Source: Syntrophobacterales bacterium (GTDB lineage: Bacteria; Desulfobacterota; Syntrophia; Syntrophales; UBA5619). Taken from it: a stretch of 64,000 nucleotides of DNA. Numbering within the stretch: the first letter of the stretch is position 1; every line of letters begins with the position of its first letter. This document shows, piece after piece, positions 16,346 to 25,047 of the stretch. Under the pieces are notes generated by a model, which saw only the letters and a list, made by a program, of their open reading frames with translations, searched no databases and had not been told where the DNA came from. The position numbers and the translations under genes were made by a program. Location of the stretch: positions 1 to 64,000 of the forward strand of contig JAHYJE010000017.1 in the NCBI GenBank assembly GCA_019429105.1, written 5' to 3'.

Positions 16346-17473
16346 TTAAGCCCGTGTTAGGTTTCCCATTGTGTAGAGCTTTCCAGGGGCAAATTTTCTT
16401 GCCCATTCAACTAAATCCTTGTTGTCTGCCGGTCTGCTGAAAACGGGGGAACCTTCCTCATCCCGTTCAACAACAACGATCTGCGAAAGCGGCAGAAGGT
16501 CCAAAAGATACGGTGAATGGGTCGTGGCAATGACCTGGCCCTTTCCCGTTTGAACGAACGTGCGAATTTCATTGATGATGAGATGAATTGTCCGCGGATC
16601 CAGACCGTTCTCAATTTCCTCTATAACTATGACGGACGGAGAATTAGGATGGCGGAGAAGACACAAGAGAGCCAAAACGCGTAGGGTCCCCTGAGACAAT
16701 AACCAACCGGGCAGCTTATCGGCAAGGCCTTTTTCCTTTAAGGTCAAATAAAAATTTCGCTCCAATTCCGAGGTTATGGCCGGTTGCAGATCATCGGCGT
16801 AGGGCAGAACGCTTTGCAATGTTTCGATGATGCCGCGGAATGTCGAAACATCCGCATTTCTTATGCTTTCAAAATACTCTGCGATGTTGGCGCCGTCCTT
16901 CGATAATTCCACTCCCCCTTTTGTTCTCTTCTGAAGAACGGGATACTGCATCTGCTGTGGCAGAATGGTAAGGAATTGCCATGAGGAGGCAAGCATCTGC
17001 AGACGTTTATCACTACTTATTCTGTATTCAGAGAAAGAATCTCCCATCAAACCAATTTGGGGGCCTTCCTCAGGGGACTTAACCTTGAGTTCTCTGATGT
17101 CGATAGTGTTGCCTTGGCGATCCATATCGAGTAATAAATTAACTTCCACGGGAATATCACTGACAAGCCCGCGACGAAAAGTTCCTTTGATTTTAAAAGA
17201 CATAGGATTAGAGGTCTTTCTATTCTTCTTCAATTTATGTTCAACCGCCTTGTTCCAGACGTGTTCAAAACCCCGCCACGGCTGAATAGCCGCGTCTATC
17301 CCGCTAAGAACAATTTGTTGAAACATCTCGAGTCCTTCGATCAAGCTGCTTTTTCCGGAGCCATTATTGCCGATAAAGACTGTGAGCGGAGTGAAGCGGA
17401 TCACGCCGCTATCGCGAACGGCTTTAAAATTACTCAGGCGGAAAGATTGCAACGGCAATTTGGGCACACTCAT
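16346..17473 (-). CDS. AAA_21 / SMC-like ATPase of a defence operon
   Basis: 375 residues. FRLSNFKAVRDSG (11-23) and the Walker A GNNGSGKSS (35-43) open the protein. LSQGTLRVLALLCLL is the signature-type helix, VIVIEEIENGLDPR the Walker B, and ATTHSPYLLD the H-loop, the layout of ABC-type AAA_21 ATPases (OLD/RloA-like without nuclease domain). Its start overlaps the methylase stop by 4 bases (17470-17473) and its stop abuts the DUF4276 start. It is thus the third gene of a tightly coupled four-gene operon and probably senses infection or controls the DUF4276 partner. Confidence 0.9.
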   Translation of the reverse strand: MSVPKLPLQSFRLSNFKAVRDSGVIRFTPLTVFIGNNGSGKSSLIEGLEMFQQIVLSGIDAAIQPWRGFEHVWNKAVEHKLKKNRKTSNPMSFKIKGTFRRGLVSDIPVEVNLLLDMDRQGNTIDIRELKVKSPEEGPQIGLMGDSFSEYRISSDKRLQMLASSWQFLTILPQQMQYPVLQKRTKGGVELSKDGANIAEYFESIRNADVSTFRGIIETLQSVLPYADDLQPAITSELERNFYLTLKEKGLADKLPGWLLSQGTLRVLALLCLLRHPNSPSVIVIEEIENGLDPRTIHLIINEIRTFVQTGKGQVIATTHSPYLLDLLPLSQIVVVERDEEGSPVFSRPADNKDLVEWARKFAPGKLYTMGNLTRA

Positions 17474-20400
17474 TTTATTAACCCCCTTTCTACGTCCCGG
17501 TAGGCATTGGCGGCAGCAATACGCTCCGGGTCAGGCAAAAACAATTGGGAAAGTACATACAAGAATTCTTCTTCCGTCAAGCCGTACAGGTGGGCGACGA
17601 GACCATCGATCTGGGCCTCCAGCGGCAAGGTGAAGGCATCGGGATTCTGCCGTTTTGCGGCGATAATCTGGTCAACAAGTGTGATAAACTGCTCCTGAGC
17701 GGCCGGCAAGATTTTTTTTATCGGGATAAACGAGAGCGGCTTGTTAAAATATTCCCTGACTTTTCCCTTTGGTTTGCCGATAAATCCATAAAACCAGTCG
17801 ATAAGCTTCGAATTCAGCAAGGATAAAACATATTTGATGTTTATCTTTTTATCAGTAATTACAATTGCTCGAATATCGCCACCATCGTTGAAGTATTGCT
17901 CATTATCAAAGGCAAAACGATTTCCCTCAGCCCTATAGGGGACAACAATTTTTTCCTTGGCGTCAAATATTTCTTTATTTCGGGGCCGATCGAATCTGTA
18001 CCAGGGATATAATCCGCTTGCCACTTCATTCCGGTCTTGTAACGTGTCTTCATGCAACTTTAAATATGAATATGCCTGTGGGTATTTTTTTATATCCGTA
18101 TGATTATCCACATAAATCAAACAATTTCCTCTGTCGCGAATTGCATATCTTCCAATATCGCCATTCTTTAAATTCCTTCTTAAAACCTCCTTTTCAATCC
18201 CCATTTCCTCTGCAAACTTGTTTGTAATTGTGAAAACAGTATTCTTCCCGGATTTCGATCCTTGTTCAATTCCTGCAATATCTCCAAGCAAGACGGAATC
18301 TTTTTTTAGTTTTTCAATAATCGATGAAGCCCGTTGATCTGCTATAATCCAATCATCTTTTAAATCCTCCCGTTTGATCGCAAAGGATCGTAGGTGTTTT
18401 TCAATGTCACTTGATGTTATTTTCTCATCCGAGGCTGCCTCAAAAAAGATGATTTCGCTGGGCATTGTCCCTTTGTAAGAAAAAGAGATGCAAGTATGAA
18501 TACTTGCCGCATCAAATACCATGCGATCCTTGAAATTGATTGCCTTGGAAATATGGTCTTTTAGATAACGCCTCAAATTTCTGGCGTACTCGTTGCCGAG
18601 GAAATAGTTGGAAGTAATTAACGCGCAACAACCGTTTTCCCGTAAATGTTCGATACCCAGATAAATGAAGTAGTAAACAATATCATTATATCCGGTATGA
18701 ATAACCTTGTAATGATCTGCCAGATAATTATATAGCTCTTTACCGATGGTGCTGACGTTAAAATATGGAGGATTGCCGATCACAATATCGAAACCATCCT
18801 GGACATTGAACATAGTTTCCATGTCGAAGAATCCGGCGGCATGGATGGGGTCGAAGGGGTTCCAGGAGGCGATCAGTCCGGCGTTTGTCGTGCTGTATTT
18901 GTTTTCGATAAGCGCCTTCTTTAACTCTTCCCTTTTTACTCTGTCGGCCTGTCGCAGTCTCTTTTTATCAGTGTATTTACGCGTATAGAACATCCTCTGC
19001 CGCAAATTCTTCAGCTCATCCTCAATAGTATAAACCTTGCCGCCTCCCAATTCGAGTTCCTGCTGGGGCTTGTCGATCCCGATAAGAGTGTTGGCAGCGA
19101 CGAATTTGGTTTCAAGATTGGGCAGGGCCAGGATGTTGCGGTTAGGCCGCTCGTCTATCACCTTCTGGTCGACAATTAGAGAGATAAAAAACCGGAGTTT
19201 GGCGATCTGAACGGCGATGTTCTGGATATCCACGCCGTAGATGCAGTTTTCAATCAAAAAGAGCTTGCGGGTATAGTCCAGTTCATGCCGATTGCTGCTG
19301 AAAGCCTCTTCGATTGCCCGGACGCGCTGCTCAACATTCTCCAGTGTCCTTCTGCGGATATCTTCATCCTCCATTTTTTCCGCACGTTGCCGGTCGCGCA
19401 TAGCCTTATCTAATTGGGCCTGTTCCCACTGCTTGTTATAGGGGTCGAGCTTTCCCAGAATGAAGACCATCTTGTGGAGAATACCCATCGGAAAAGCGCC
19501 GGAACCGCAAGCGGGATCGAGAATTTTACAGTTATTAATGGCCTCGATGAGGACGTTCACCTCTGCCGTGTCTGAATCCTTTTCATCTTTAAATAAATGT
19601 CCAGTCTCATTATACGAGAGAAGATGACTCAGTTTGTCATGAACGGCTTTTTTCTCCCCTGGAGAGAGTTTTTCAGGATTTGAAGACGATGCCGCTTCTT
19701 TATCGTAAAATTCTATTAATTGGTTTTCCAAATAATGCAGCAGACTTTCATCCACCATGTAGTTAACAATTTCGCGGGGAGTGTAAAAGGAACCAGTCTG
19801 CTTGCGTGCGGTTGTCTGAGTTTCGGGATTATAACTTGCCAGAAGATTTTCAAAGACCTTTCCCAGAAGTTCCGGGTCAAGAGCAATTTCCTCTTCCACC
19901 GGCGTGTTTTCCTCAATGGTAAACTTGTACTTTTCCAGAATGCGTATCAAGCCATTGACAGTGACATCCTTGTATTTAGGACTGCCATAATCTTCTGATA
20001 GATCAATATGGGTGTTCTCAGCAAAGAAAAGTTCATCAGGCACAACTGGCTGTTTGGTGAAGGTCGAAGAAAAACCGTCGATGCGAGTTTCTACATTCTT
20101 GCCATCGATGGTCTCAAAGGTATCGAGGCACTCGAAAAGACCGCCGTTGAGAAAAGGTATATCTTCAAAATACCTTATTGCCTCACCTTTTTCCTGAAAA
20201 AGGTCCTTATATCGAAATGCTGTCGGGATAGAATATTCCTCGGATACGCCTGATGCGCTTTTCTTGTTGGTAATAAAATGTCTACTGTCGGCAACATCCT
20301 TATTCATGTCCGTATTCAGGGTGGCGAAGAAGAGGTTCTGCAGAATGGCCTTATAATAACTGCTCGGATCACCGTTTTTGCTTAGTATTGGAGATTTTAC

Positions 20401-21276
20401 CAGTATTCTTGCCAGCTCTGCTGTGTCAAAAAGAGTTGCCGAAATCAGGTTTTTTTCCTTCAAAAACCAGCAAAAAATGAGGCGAGTCAGCAACCGAATA
20501 ACATTAAGTGAGCAATTATGATGTTCTGCCAATTTATGGGGATTTGGGTAGAGGACCCGTTTAACAGCCCAGAAGTGCCAGTCTGCAATTTCTTTGAAGA
20601 AACGCTTGTTTAATTCCAATGTGTCCAGTGTTTGCTGCCAAGCCCGTTGGAGTTCGACAAAATTTGTGAAGCCTTGACGATGGTGAAGTTGCTCGAAGGA
20701 TAGATCGAAAAGTATTTCGACATGTCCCCGGTGCGGATTTTCAAAATTTATATCCTTAATGAGGGTGATCTTTTCCAGAACATCTTTGATTTCATCCCGT
20801 TTGTGCTGTCGGCGATTAATGACCGAGAGCGTAAGAAATTGGCCATATTTGAACAGAATCATTACCGGCATCGGGAACATGTGGTTCACTTCGCGTGTAA
20901 TATTGCTCAGTTCCGTGCGGCTGTATTGGTCTTTGACTAATCCGATGGTGAAGAACAGGTAGGTCTCAATTACTGTGCGGTCAACTTTTACTGTATCAAA
21001 CAGGGAAATTTGCTTGCGCACCTCTTCCTTGGAGAGCTGAAACAGCAAATCAACATATTCCCAGTCTTTCACCAAAGCTTTTTCTTCATTGAATTTAGCT
21101 TGAGTATCAACGAAAAATTCTTTGAATGTGGCATAGTTGGGTTTATCGAAGGGCGCCTGGCGTTCGGTATTATAGCCAAGCGTTTGAAAAAGATTGAGGG
21201 CGTTGGCAGACAGTTGTCCGTCGCTAAAGGAACCAAGGGAAGTAATAATTTTTTGTTTTACGTCCGGATTTGCCAT
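17470..21276 (-). CDS. Eco57I-type adenine methyltransferase / specificity protein
   Basis: 1268 residues. The N-terminal helical part (1-480) is followed by GSFYTPREIVNYMV (495-508), SAM motif DPACGSGAFPMG (587-598), YGVDIQNIAVQIAKLRFF and the catalytic NPPY (835-838). The last ~250 residues look like a TaqI/type I target-recognition domain. I see no PD-(D/E)xK nuclease, so cutting may depend on the PLD-helicase encoded just upstream, whose stop is 5 bases before this start. It should methylate N6-adenine at a specific site to mark self DNA. It overlaps the ATPase gene by 4 bases. Confidence 0.92.
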   Translation of the reverse strand: MANPDVKQKIITSLGSFSDGQLSANALNLFQTLGYNTERQAPFDKPNYATFKEFFVDTQAKFNEEKALVKDWEYVDLLFQLSKEEVRKQISLFDTVKVDRTVIETYLFFTIGLVKDQYSRTELSNITREVNHMFPMPVMILFKYGQFLTLSVINRRQHKRDEIKDVLEKITLIKDINFENPHRGHVEILFDLSFEQLHHRQGFTNFVELQRAWQQTLDTLELNKRFFKEIADWHFWAVKRVLYPNPHKLAEHHNCSLNVIRLLTRLIFCWFLKEKNLISATLFDTAELARILVKSPILSKNGDPSSYYKAILQNLFFATLNTDMNKDVADSRHFITNKKSASGVSEEYSIPTAFRYKDLFQEKGEAIRYFEDIPFLNGGLFECLDTFETIDGKNVETRIDGFSSTFTKQPVVPDELFFAENTHIDLSEDYGSPKYKDVTVNGLIRILEKYKFTIEENTPVEEEIALDPELLGKVFENLLASYNPETQTTARKQTGSFYTPREIVNYMVDESLLHYLENQLIEFYDKEAASSSNPEKLSPGEKKAVHDKLSHLLSYNETGHLFKDEKDSDTAEVNVLIEAINNCKILDPACGSGAFPMGILHKMVFILGKLDPYNKQWEQAQLDKAMRDRQRAEKMEDEDIRRRTLENVEQRVRAIEEAFSSNRHELDYTRKLFLIENCIYGVDIQNIAVQIAKLRFFISLIVDQKVIDERPNRNILALPNLETKFVAANTLIGIDKPQQELELGGGKVYTIEDELKNLRQRMFYTRKYTDKKRLRQADRVKREELKKALIENKYSTTNAGLIASWNPFDPIHAAGFFDMETMFNVQDGFDIVIGNPPYFNVSTIGKELYNYLADHYKVIHTGYNDIVYYFIYLGIEHLRENGCCALITSNYFLGNEYARNLRRYLKDHISKAINFKDRMVFDAASIHTCISFSYKGTMPSEIIFFEAASDEKITSSDIEKHLRSFAIKREDLKDDWIIADQRASSIIEKLKKDSVLLGDIAGIEQGSKSGKNTVFTITNKFAEEMGIEKEVLRRNLKNGDIGRYAIRDRGNCLIYVDNHTDIKKYPQAYSYLKLHEDTLQDRNEVASGLYPWYRFDRPRNKEIFDAKEKIVVPYRAEGNRFAFDNEQYFNDGGDIRAIVITDKKINIKYVLSLLNSKLIDWFYGFIGKPKGKVREYFNKPLSFIPIKKILPAAQEQFITLVDQIIAAKRQNPDAFTLPLEAQIDGLVAHLYGLTEEEFLYVLSQLFLPDPERIAAANAYRDVERGLIK

Positions 21277-21281
21277 TCACA

Positions 21282-24200
21282 TTACCTCAATACCAGCCAC
21301 GTTATCAGCTCAAAGTTATCAATTTCATTTATTTGTTTCGATCTGGGGATGATGAGCGCGCTTCTGTCGCTCAACAATTTCTGAGCGCCACGCTTTTTAA
21401 ACACAATGATTATTTCCGCAACCGCCTTTTTCAGGAGATCGGCATATTTATCCATCCGCTGCCCATTATCGGTCTCGGTGTTGAAAAACTCGCATAGAGC
21501 ACGGTAAGGCTCCGTTCGTCCCTGGCATAAAAGCCTGTATATTTCCAGTATCTGTTTGGCATTGGTGTAATTATACCGTACTGTGCCGTCATCGCGGATG
21601 TAAACGAGAAAATATGGCTGGAGGGGATTTATCGCTTCGTTTCCATCCGTCACACCTTTTTGTCTCAGGCAATAAAAAGCCCCGGGCTTGATAATTTCCC
21701 TCTCCGCCGGAGAAAAACTTCTGTTGTCGCTTGCAATTGAAGCTTCCTCTGCCGGCGAAGGTATGACTGCATAGAGGCCGAACGGCGCATTTTCCAGCTT
21801 TTGCCGATTGGCATTAATGTAACTGAGCAGTTCAATGCGGAAGTCATCGAGTGTAAAATCGGTAAGCGATACCGTTTCATCCATATCTTCCAGATCGAGA
21901 ACCTCCTCCTGAAGTTTCTTGAGTTGGCGATTACGATATTTCAAGTCTTCAGATATTAGGTCTTCAAGCTGCTCCGTGTTGAGAATATTGTCTTCCCCGG
22001 TCGCCGTCATATCCACCAACGCCATGCGGGCTTCGACCCGTTCCTTGAGATTGATATAACTATCGAGGTCTTTTGTAGGCCAGAAATTAACCAATTGGAT
22101 TTTTGCGTTTATACTTCCCAGGCGGTCAATGCGGCCAAAACGCTGGATGATGCGTACCGGATTCCAATGAATATCGTAGTTGATAAGAAAATCGCAGTCT
22201 TGCAGGTTCTGACCTTCGCTGATGCAGTCGGTGGCGATCAGGATGTCTATTTCCCCTTGCTGCGGCGCAGCTTTCATCTTTGCTCTGTTTTTGGATACTG
22301 GCGAGAAATTGGTTAAAATGCTGTCATAATCGCTTTTGCCGAAGGTCGTTTGCGTATATGTTCCCGTAATCAGGGCTGAATTAAGTTTCAAATCGGTTTT
22401 TATCCAACTTGATAAGTTGTCATGAAGATATTGAGCGGTATCAGCAAAAGCGGTAAAAATAAGGACTTTATTATTTCCGTTATTCGTCTGGCGCGCGATT
22501 TTGTCTCCAATGATTCTTTTCAATTCAAACAGTTTTGCATCCCGGTCCGGCGTCACGGCAAGGGCGTTATTATACAAATCTACAAGCGCGGCTTTATCCC
22601 GGCCTAAGTCCTCAAGCCATTCTTTAAGCTTCAAATCGGCAAGATCAAACTTGAGTTTTTTCCCTACCTGCCATTGATCGTGCTCTTCTCCGTTCTCTTC
22701 AAGTTCCTCTTCATCCGGTTCGGGCGCCTCCAGGGCTGTTTCCTGAGCAGGGATTTTCTGCTTCATGAAGGAATCAATCCTTTTCTCCAGGACTTCTATT
22801 TTTTGAATTGTCCTATCCAGCGAAATCTCAAATGATTCAATCGAACTCTCCAGCCTTTTGAGGTAATTAACCTTCATCATGCCAATCAAAAAGCTTTCAC
22901 GATCGGCCTGCTTGAAAGCCAGAACTTCCGTTTTAGCTAATTCTTCGTACTTCTGCTCTTTTTCTTCTAATACATAAGCGGAAGGATTGAATATGGAGAA
23001 TTTGTATTCTAAAATTTGCTTATTCAGACGGTCGTAGGTGGGAAATCTGCTCTTTAAATCAATGACCGGGTAAACTGAAGAAGGTTTTAGTCTTTCCGGA
23101 AATGAGCCGATCATTTCAAGTTTGTAGAACGATTTTATATGCTTGCGACTGCGCGCGATGGTCAATTCATCAAGCAGTTTGAAAAAAGCCGAATCGAGCC
23201 GCTCCAGCAAGTCTTTAAGGTTTCGGTGCGGATTCCTCTTGTGATCCGCCCAGTTGGTAAAATTTGTCTGGGCCGTTTTGAGGGTCAGGGAAATGTCTTT
23301 AATGCCGCAAGTCTCAAGCAGTGCGTCGTCCCTTCCCTCGGTAATCAGGGCAATTTGGTTCCTTAAATCCCGCAACGTATTATTGACGGGCGTCGCCGAC
23401 AGCATCAACACCCTTGTTTTTACACCGGACTTGATTATCTTTTCCATGAGCCATTTGGCCCGATTCATTTTACTGGTTCCGTCCTCCTTTGCCCTCTCCA
23501 CAGGATTGCCTCGGAAGTTGTGCGACTCATCAATGACAACAAGATCATAAGCGCCCCAATTGAAGTTGCCGAGTTCAACGCCGTTCGCATCGGACCTCCC
23601 GATCTCTCTCCCCATGTCCGTATGATAGAGGACTGTGTAGTTAAACCGATCTTTAACAAAAGGATTGAGGGCATGATTTTGGCCGGCCTGATAAATGGTC
23701 CAGTTTCCGGTAAGCTTTTTAGGGCAAAGAACGAGAACGCGGCTGTTTAAAAGCTCAAAATATTTGATAACAGCAAGGGCTTCATAGGTCTTGCCGAGCC
23801 CGACGCTGTCGGCAATTATACAGCCGTTGAGTTTTAATATCTTGTTGATAGCGCCCTTAACGCCGTCTTTTTGGAAGTTGTACAGGGTATTCCATATCTC
23901 ACTTTCAAAGAAGCCGGTTTTTTCGTTAAGCAGTCCTCCTTTGGCCTGGTCATCGAGATAGTTTTCAAAAATATGATACAGCGTTTTGAAATAAATAAAT
24001 TCAGGCTCATTCTCAGCAAAAAGCTGGGTAAGATACCTTAAAACATCATCTTTTACATCTTCTACAAGCCCGGTTGCGTCATTCCAGATGCCGTCAAACC
24101 ACTGCTTTAATTCCTGCCGGTCCCGGTCGCTATCGATTATCATGTTCAGTTCTATATTGTTGTTTCCACCGAGGCCAAGACCATTGACGGTAAAGTTTGA

Positions 24201-24620
24201 GCTGCCGACAACCGCCTTCTCAATGCCGCTTTCCTGAATTACATGGTACATTTTGCCGTGCAGAAAATTGGGCTTAACCATTGAGCGGACATCGACTTTT
24301 TCCTTAATCCATTTTGAACAGGCGGCCGCAATTGATTTTTGCGTCAGCCTTTGTTCAAGGGGGATAATCAATTGATCATCTTCTATTTTAAAACTTCTAT
24401 GATTATTTTTACTGGGATCTATCGATTTGATAAATGTTGGCTCGCCGAATAAAAACCGCAGCCGTTCTATTTTCTCAAGCTCCGCTTGCAAATGATGATA
24501 AGCGTAGATCGTGAAGTATGCGGAGACAATGGAAACGCTTGAGCTGCCTTTTACAATTTCCTTTAAGAAATCGCCTACATTGCCGTACTGATGATTATCT
24601 CTGATAGAGGCATTTGTCAT
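21282..24620 (-). CDS. PLD-domain SNF2-type helicase/translocase
   Basis: 1112 residues. The N-terminal phospholipase-D-like domain (1-170) has one HxK half-site, HGKMYHV (121-127), with GSSNFT (139-144), the form found in nucleases of this superfamily. The SNF2-type motor follows: Walker A DSVGLGKT (271-278), DESH (364-367), SATPVNN, then the second lobe with TDCISEGQNLQ and QRFGRIDRLGS. A helical insert (about 560-680) carries acidic EEEL repeats. ATG 24620 is preferred to the TTG at 24647 because a GGAG lies 10 bases upstream. It is the first gene of the operon and probably translocates on and cuts unmodified DNA. Confidence 0.92.
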   Translation of the reverse strand: MTNASIRDNHQYGNVGDFLKEIVKGSSSVSIVSAYFTIYAYHHLQAELEKIERLRFLFGEPTFIKSIDPSKNNHRSFKIEDDQLIIPLEQRLTQKSIAAACSKWIKEKVDVRSMVKPNFLHGKMYHVIQESGIEKAVVGSSNFTVNGLGLGGNNNIELNMIIDSDRDRQELKQWFDGIWNDATGLVEDVKDDVLRYLTQLFAENEPEFIYFKTLYHIFENYLDDQAKGGLLNEKTGFFESEIWNTLYNFQKDGVKGAINKILKLNGCIIADSVGLGKTYEALAVIKYFELLNSRVLVLCPKKLTGNWTIYQAGQNHALNPFVKDRFNYTVLYHTDMGREIGRSDANGVELGNFNWGAYDLVVIDESHNFRGNPVERAKEDGTSKMNRAKWLMEKIIKSGVKTRVLMLSATPVNNTLRDLRNQIALITEGRDDALLETCGIKDISLTLKTAQTNFTNWADHKRNPHRNLKDLLERLDSAFFKLLDELTIARSRKHIKSFYKLEMIGSFPERLKPSSVYPVIDLKSRFPTYDRLNKQILEYKFSIFNPSAYVLEEKEQKYEELAKTEVLAFKQADRESFLIGMMKVNYLKRLESSIESFEISLDRTIQKIEVLEKRIDSFMKQKIPAQETALEAPEPDEEELEENGEEHDQWQVGKKLKFDLADLKLKEWLEDLGRDKAALVDLYNNALAVTPDRDAKLFELKRIIGDKIARQTNNGNNKVLIFTAFADTAQYLHDNLSSWIKTDLKLNSALITGTYTQTTFGKSDYDSILTNFSPVSKNRAKMKAAPQQGEIDILIATDCISEGQNLQDCDFLINYDIHWNPVRIIQRFGRIDRLGSINAKIQLVNFWPTKDLDSYINLKERVEARMALVDMTATGEDNILNTEQLEDLISEDLKYRNRQLKKLQEEVLDLEDMDETVSLTDFTLDDFRIELLSYINANRQKLENAPFGLYAVIPSPAEEASIASDNRSFSPAEREIIKPGAFYCLRQKGVTDGNEAINPLQPYFLVYIRDDGTVRYNYTNAKQILEIYRLLCQGRTEPYRALCEFFNTETDNGQRMDKYADLLKKAVAEIIIVFKKRGAQKLLSDRSALIIPRSKQINEIDNFELITWLVLR

Positions 24621-24663
24621 CGGATTTTTACTCCAATCATTGCACAAAAAAAGTATTCCATAT

Positions 24664-24810
24664 GAGCTAATTGCAAAACTCCGAACTCTGTCATTCCCGC
24701 GACGCTTCTGCGGGAAAGCGGAGCTTAATGTTCATAATGTAGACTTAAAAACCTCGAAAAATCAGATCCCCGATAAAAGAATTCGGGGATGACAGACGTT
24801 TTGCAATTAC
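24664..24810 (+). repeat. MITE-like repeat, divergent copy C
   Basis: Starts GAGCTAATTGCAAAAC, carries the GTCATTCCCGCGACGCTTCTGCGGGAAAG hairpin region and ends GTTTTGCAATTACCGCTC. The centre has drifted from the main family. About 122 bases from 24749 to 24870, spanning its right half and adjoining DNA, recur at 36088-36210 with two differences. Confidence 0.8.
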
Positions 24811-24916
24811 CGCTCTTGATATCATTCTTGAATAGGGCTTCCCTGAGGATGTCAGAAAACCGCTCACGCAGACTGTTTCCGGATTCATTTGTGAGAAAGG
24901 TTAGGTCAGACGACAT
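24811..24916 (-). pseudogene. N-terminal remnant of a PLD-helicase gene
   Basis: An ATG at 24916 opens a frame reading SSDLTFLTNESGNSLRERFS, followed by DILREALFKND, before it enters repeat copy C. DL-x-F-x-TNE-x-G-x-x-L-x-x-RF is the usual start of a different PLD-helicase family, so this looks like the 5' stump of a second helicase gene cut off by the repeat. Confidence 0.5.
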
Positions 24917-25047
24917 TAAAAGGGTCTCCGACTGGATTAGATAAAGGGTTAAAGATCAAATATTTATGCAGGCGAGGATAATCAGATAAATCCCCCTTCG
25001 TCAAGGATTATTTGGGACTGTCAGCCAGTCAGCCGTTCATTCCGAAT

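Noticed and set aside
10893-24916. Prophage or integrative element
   Set aside because: No integrase, structural phage gene, conjugation gene or flanking att repeat was found; a defence island is the better description.
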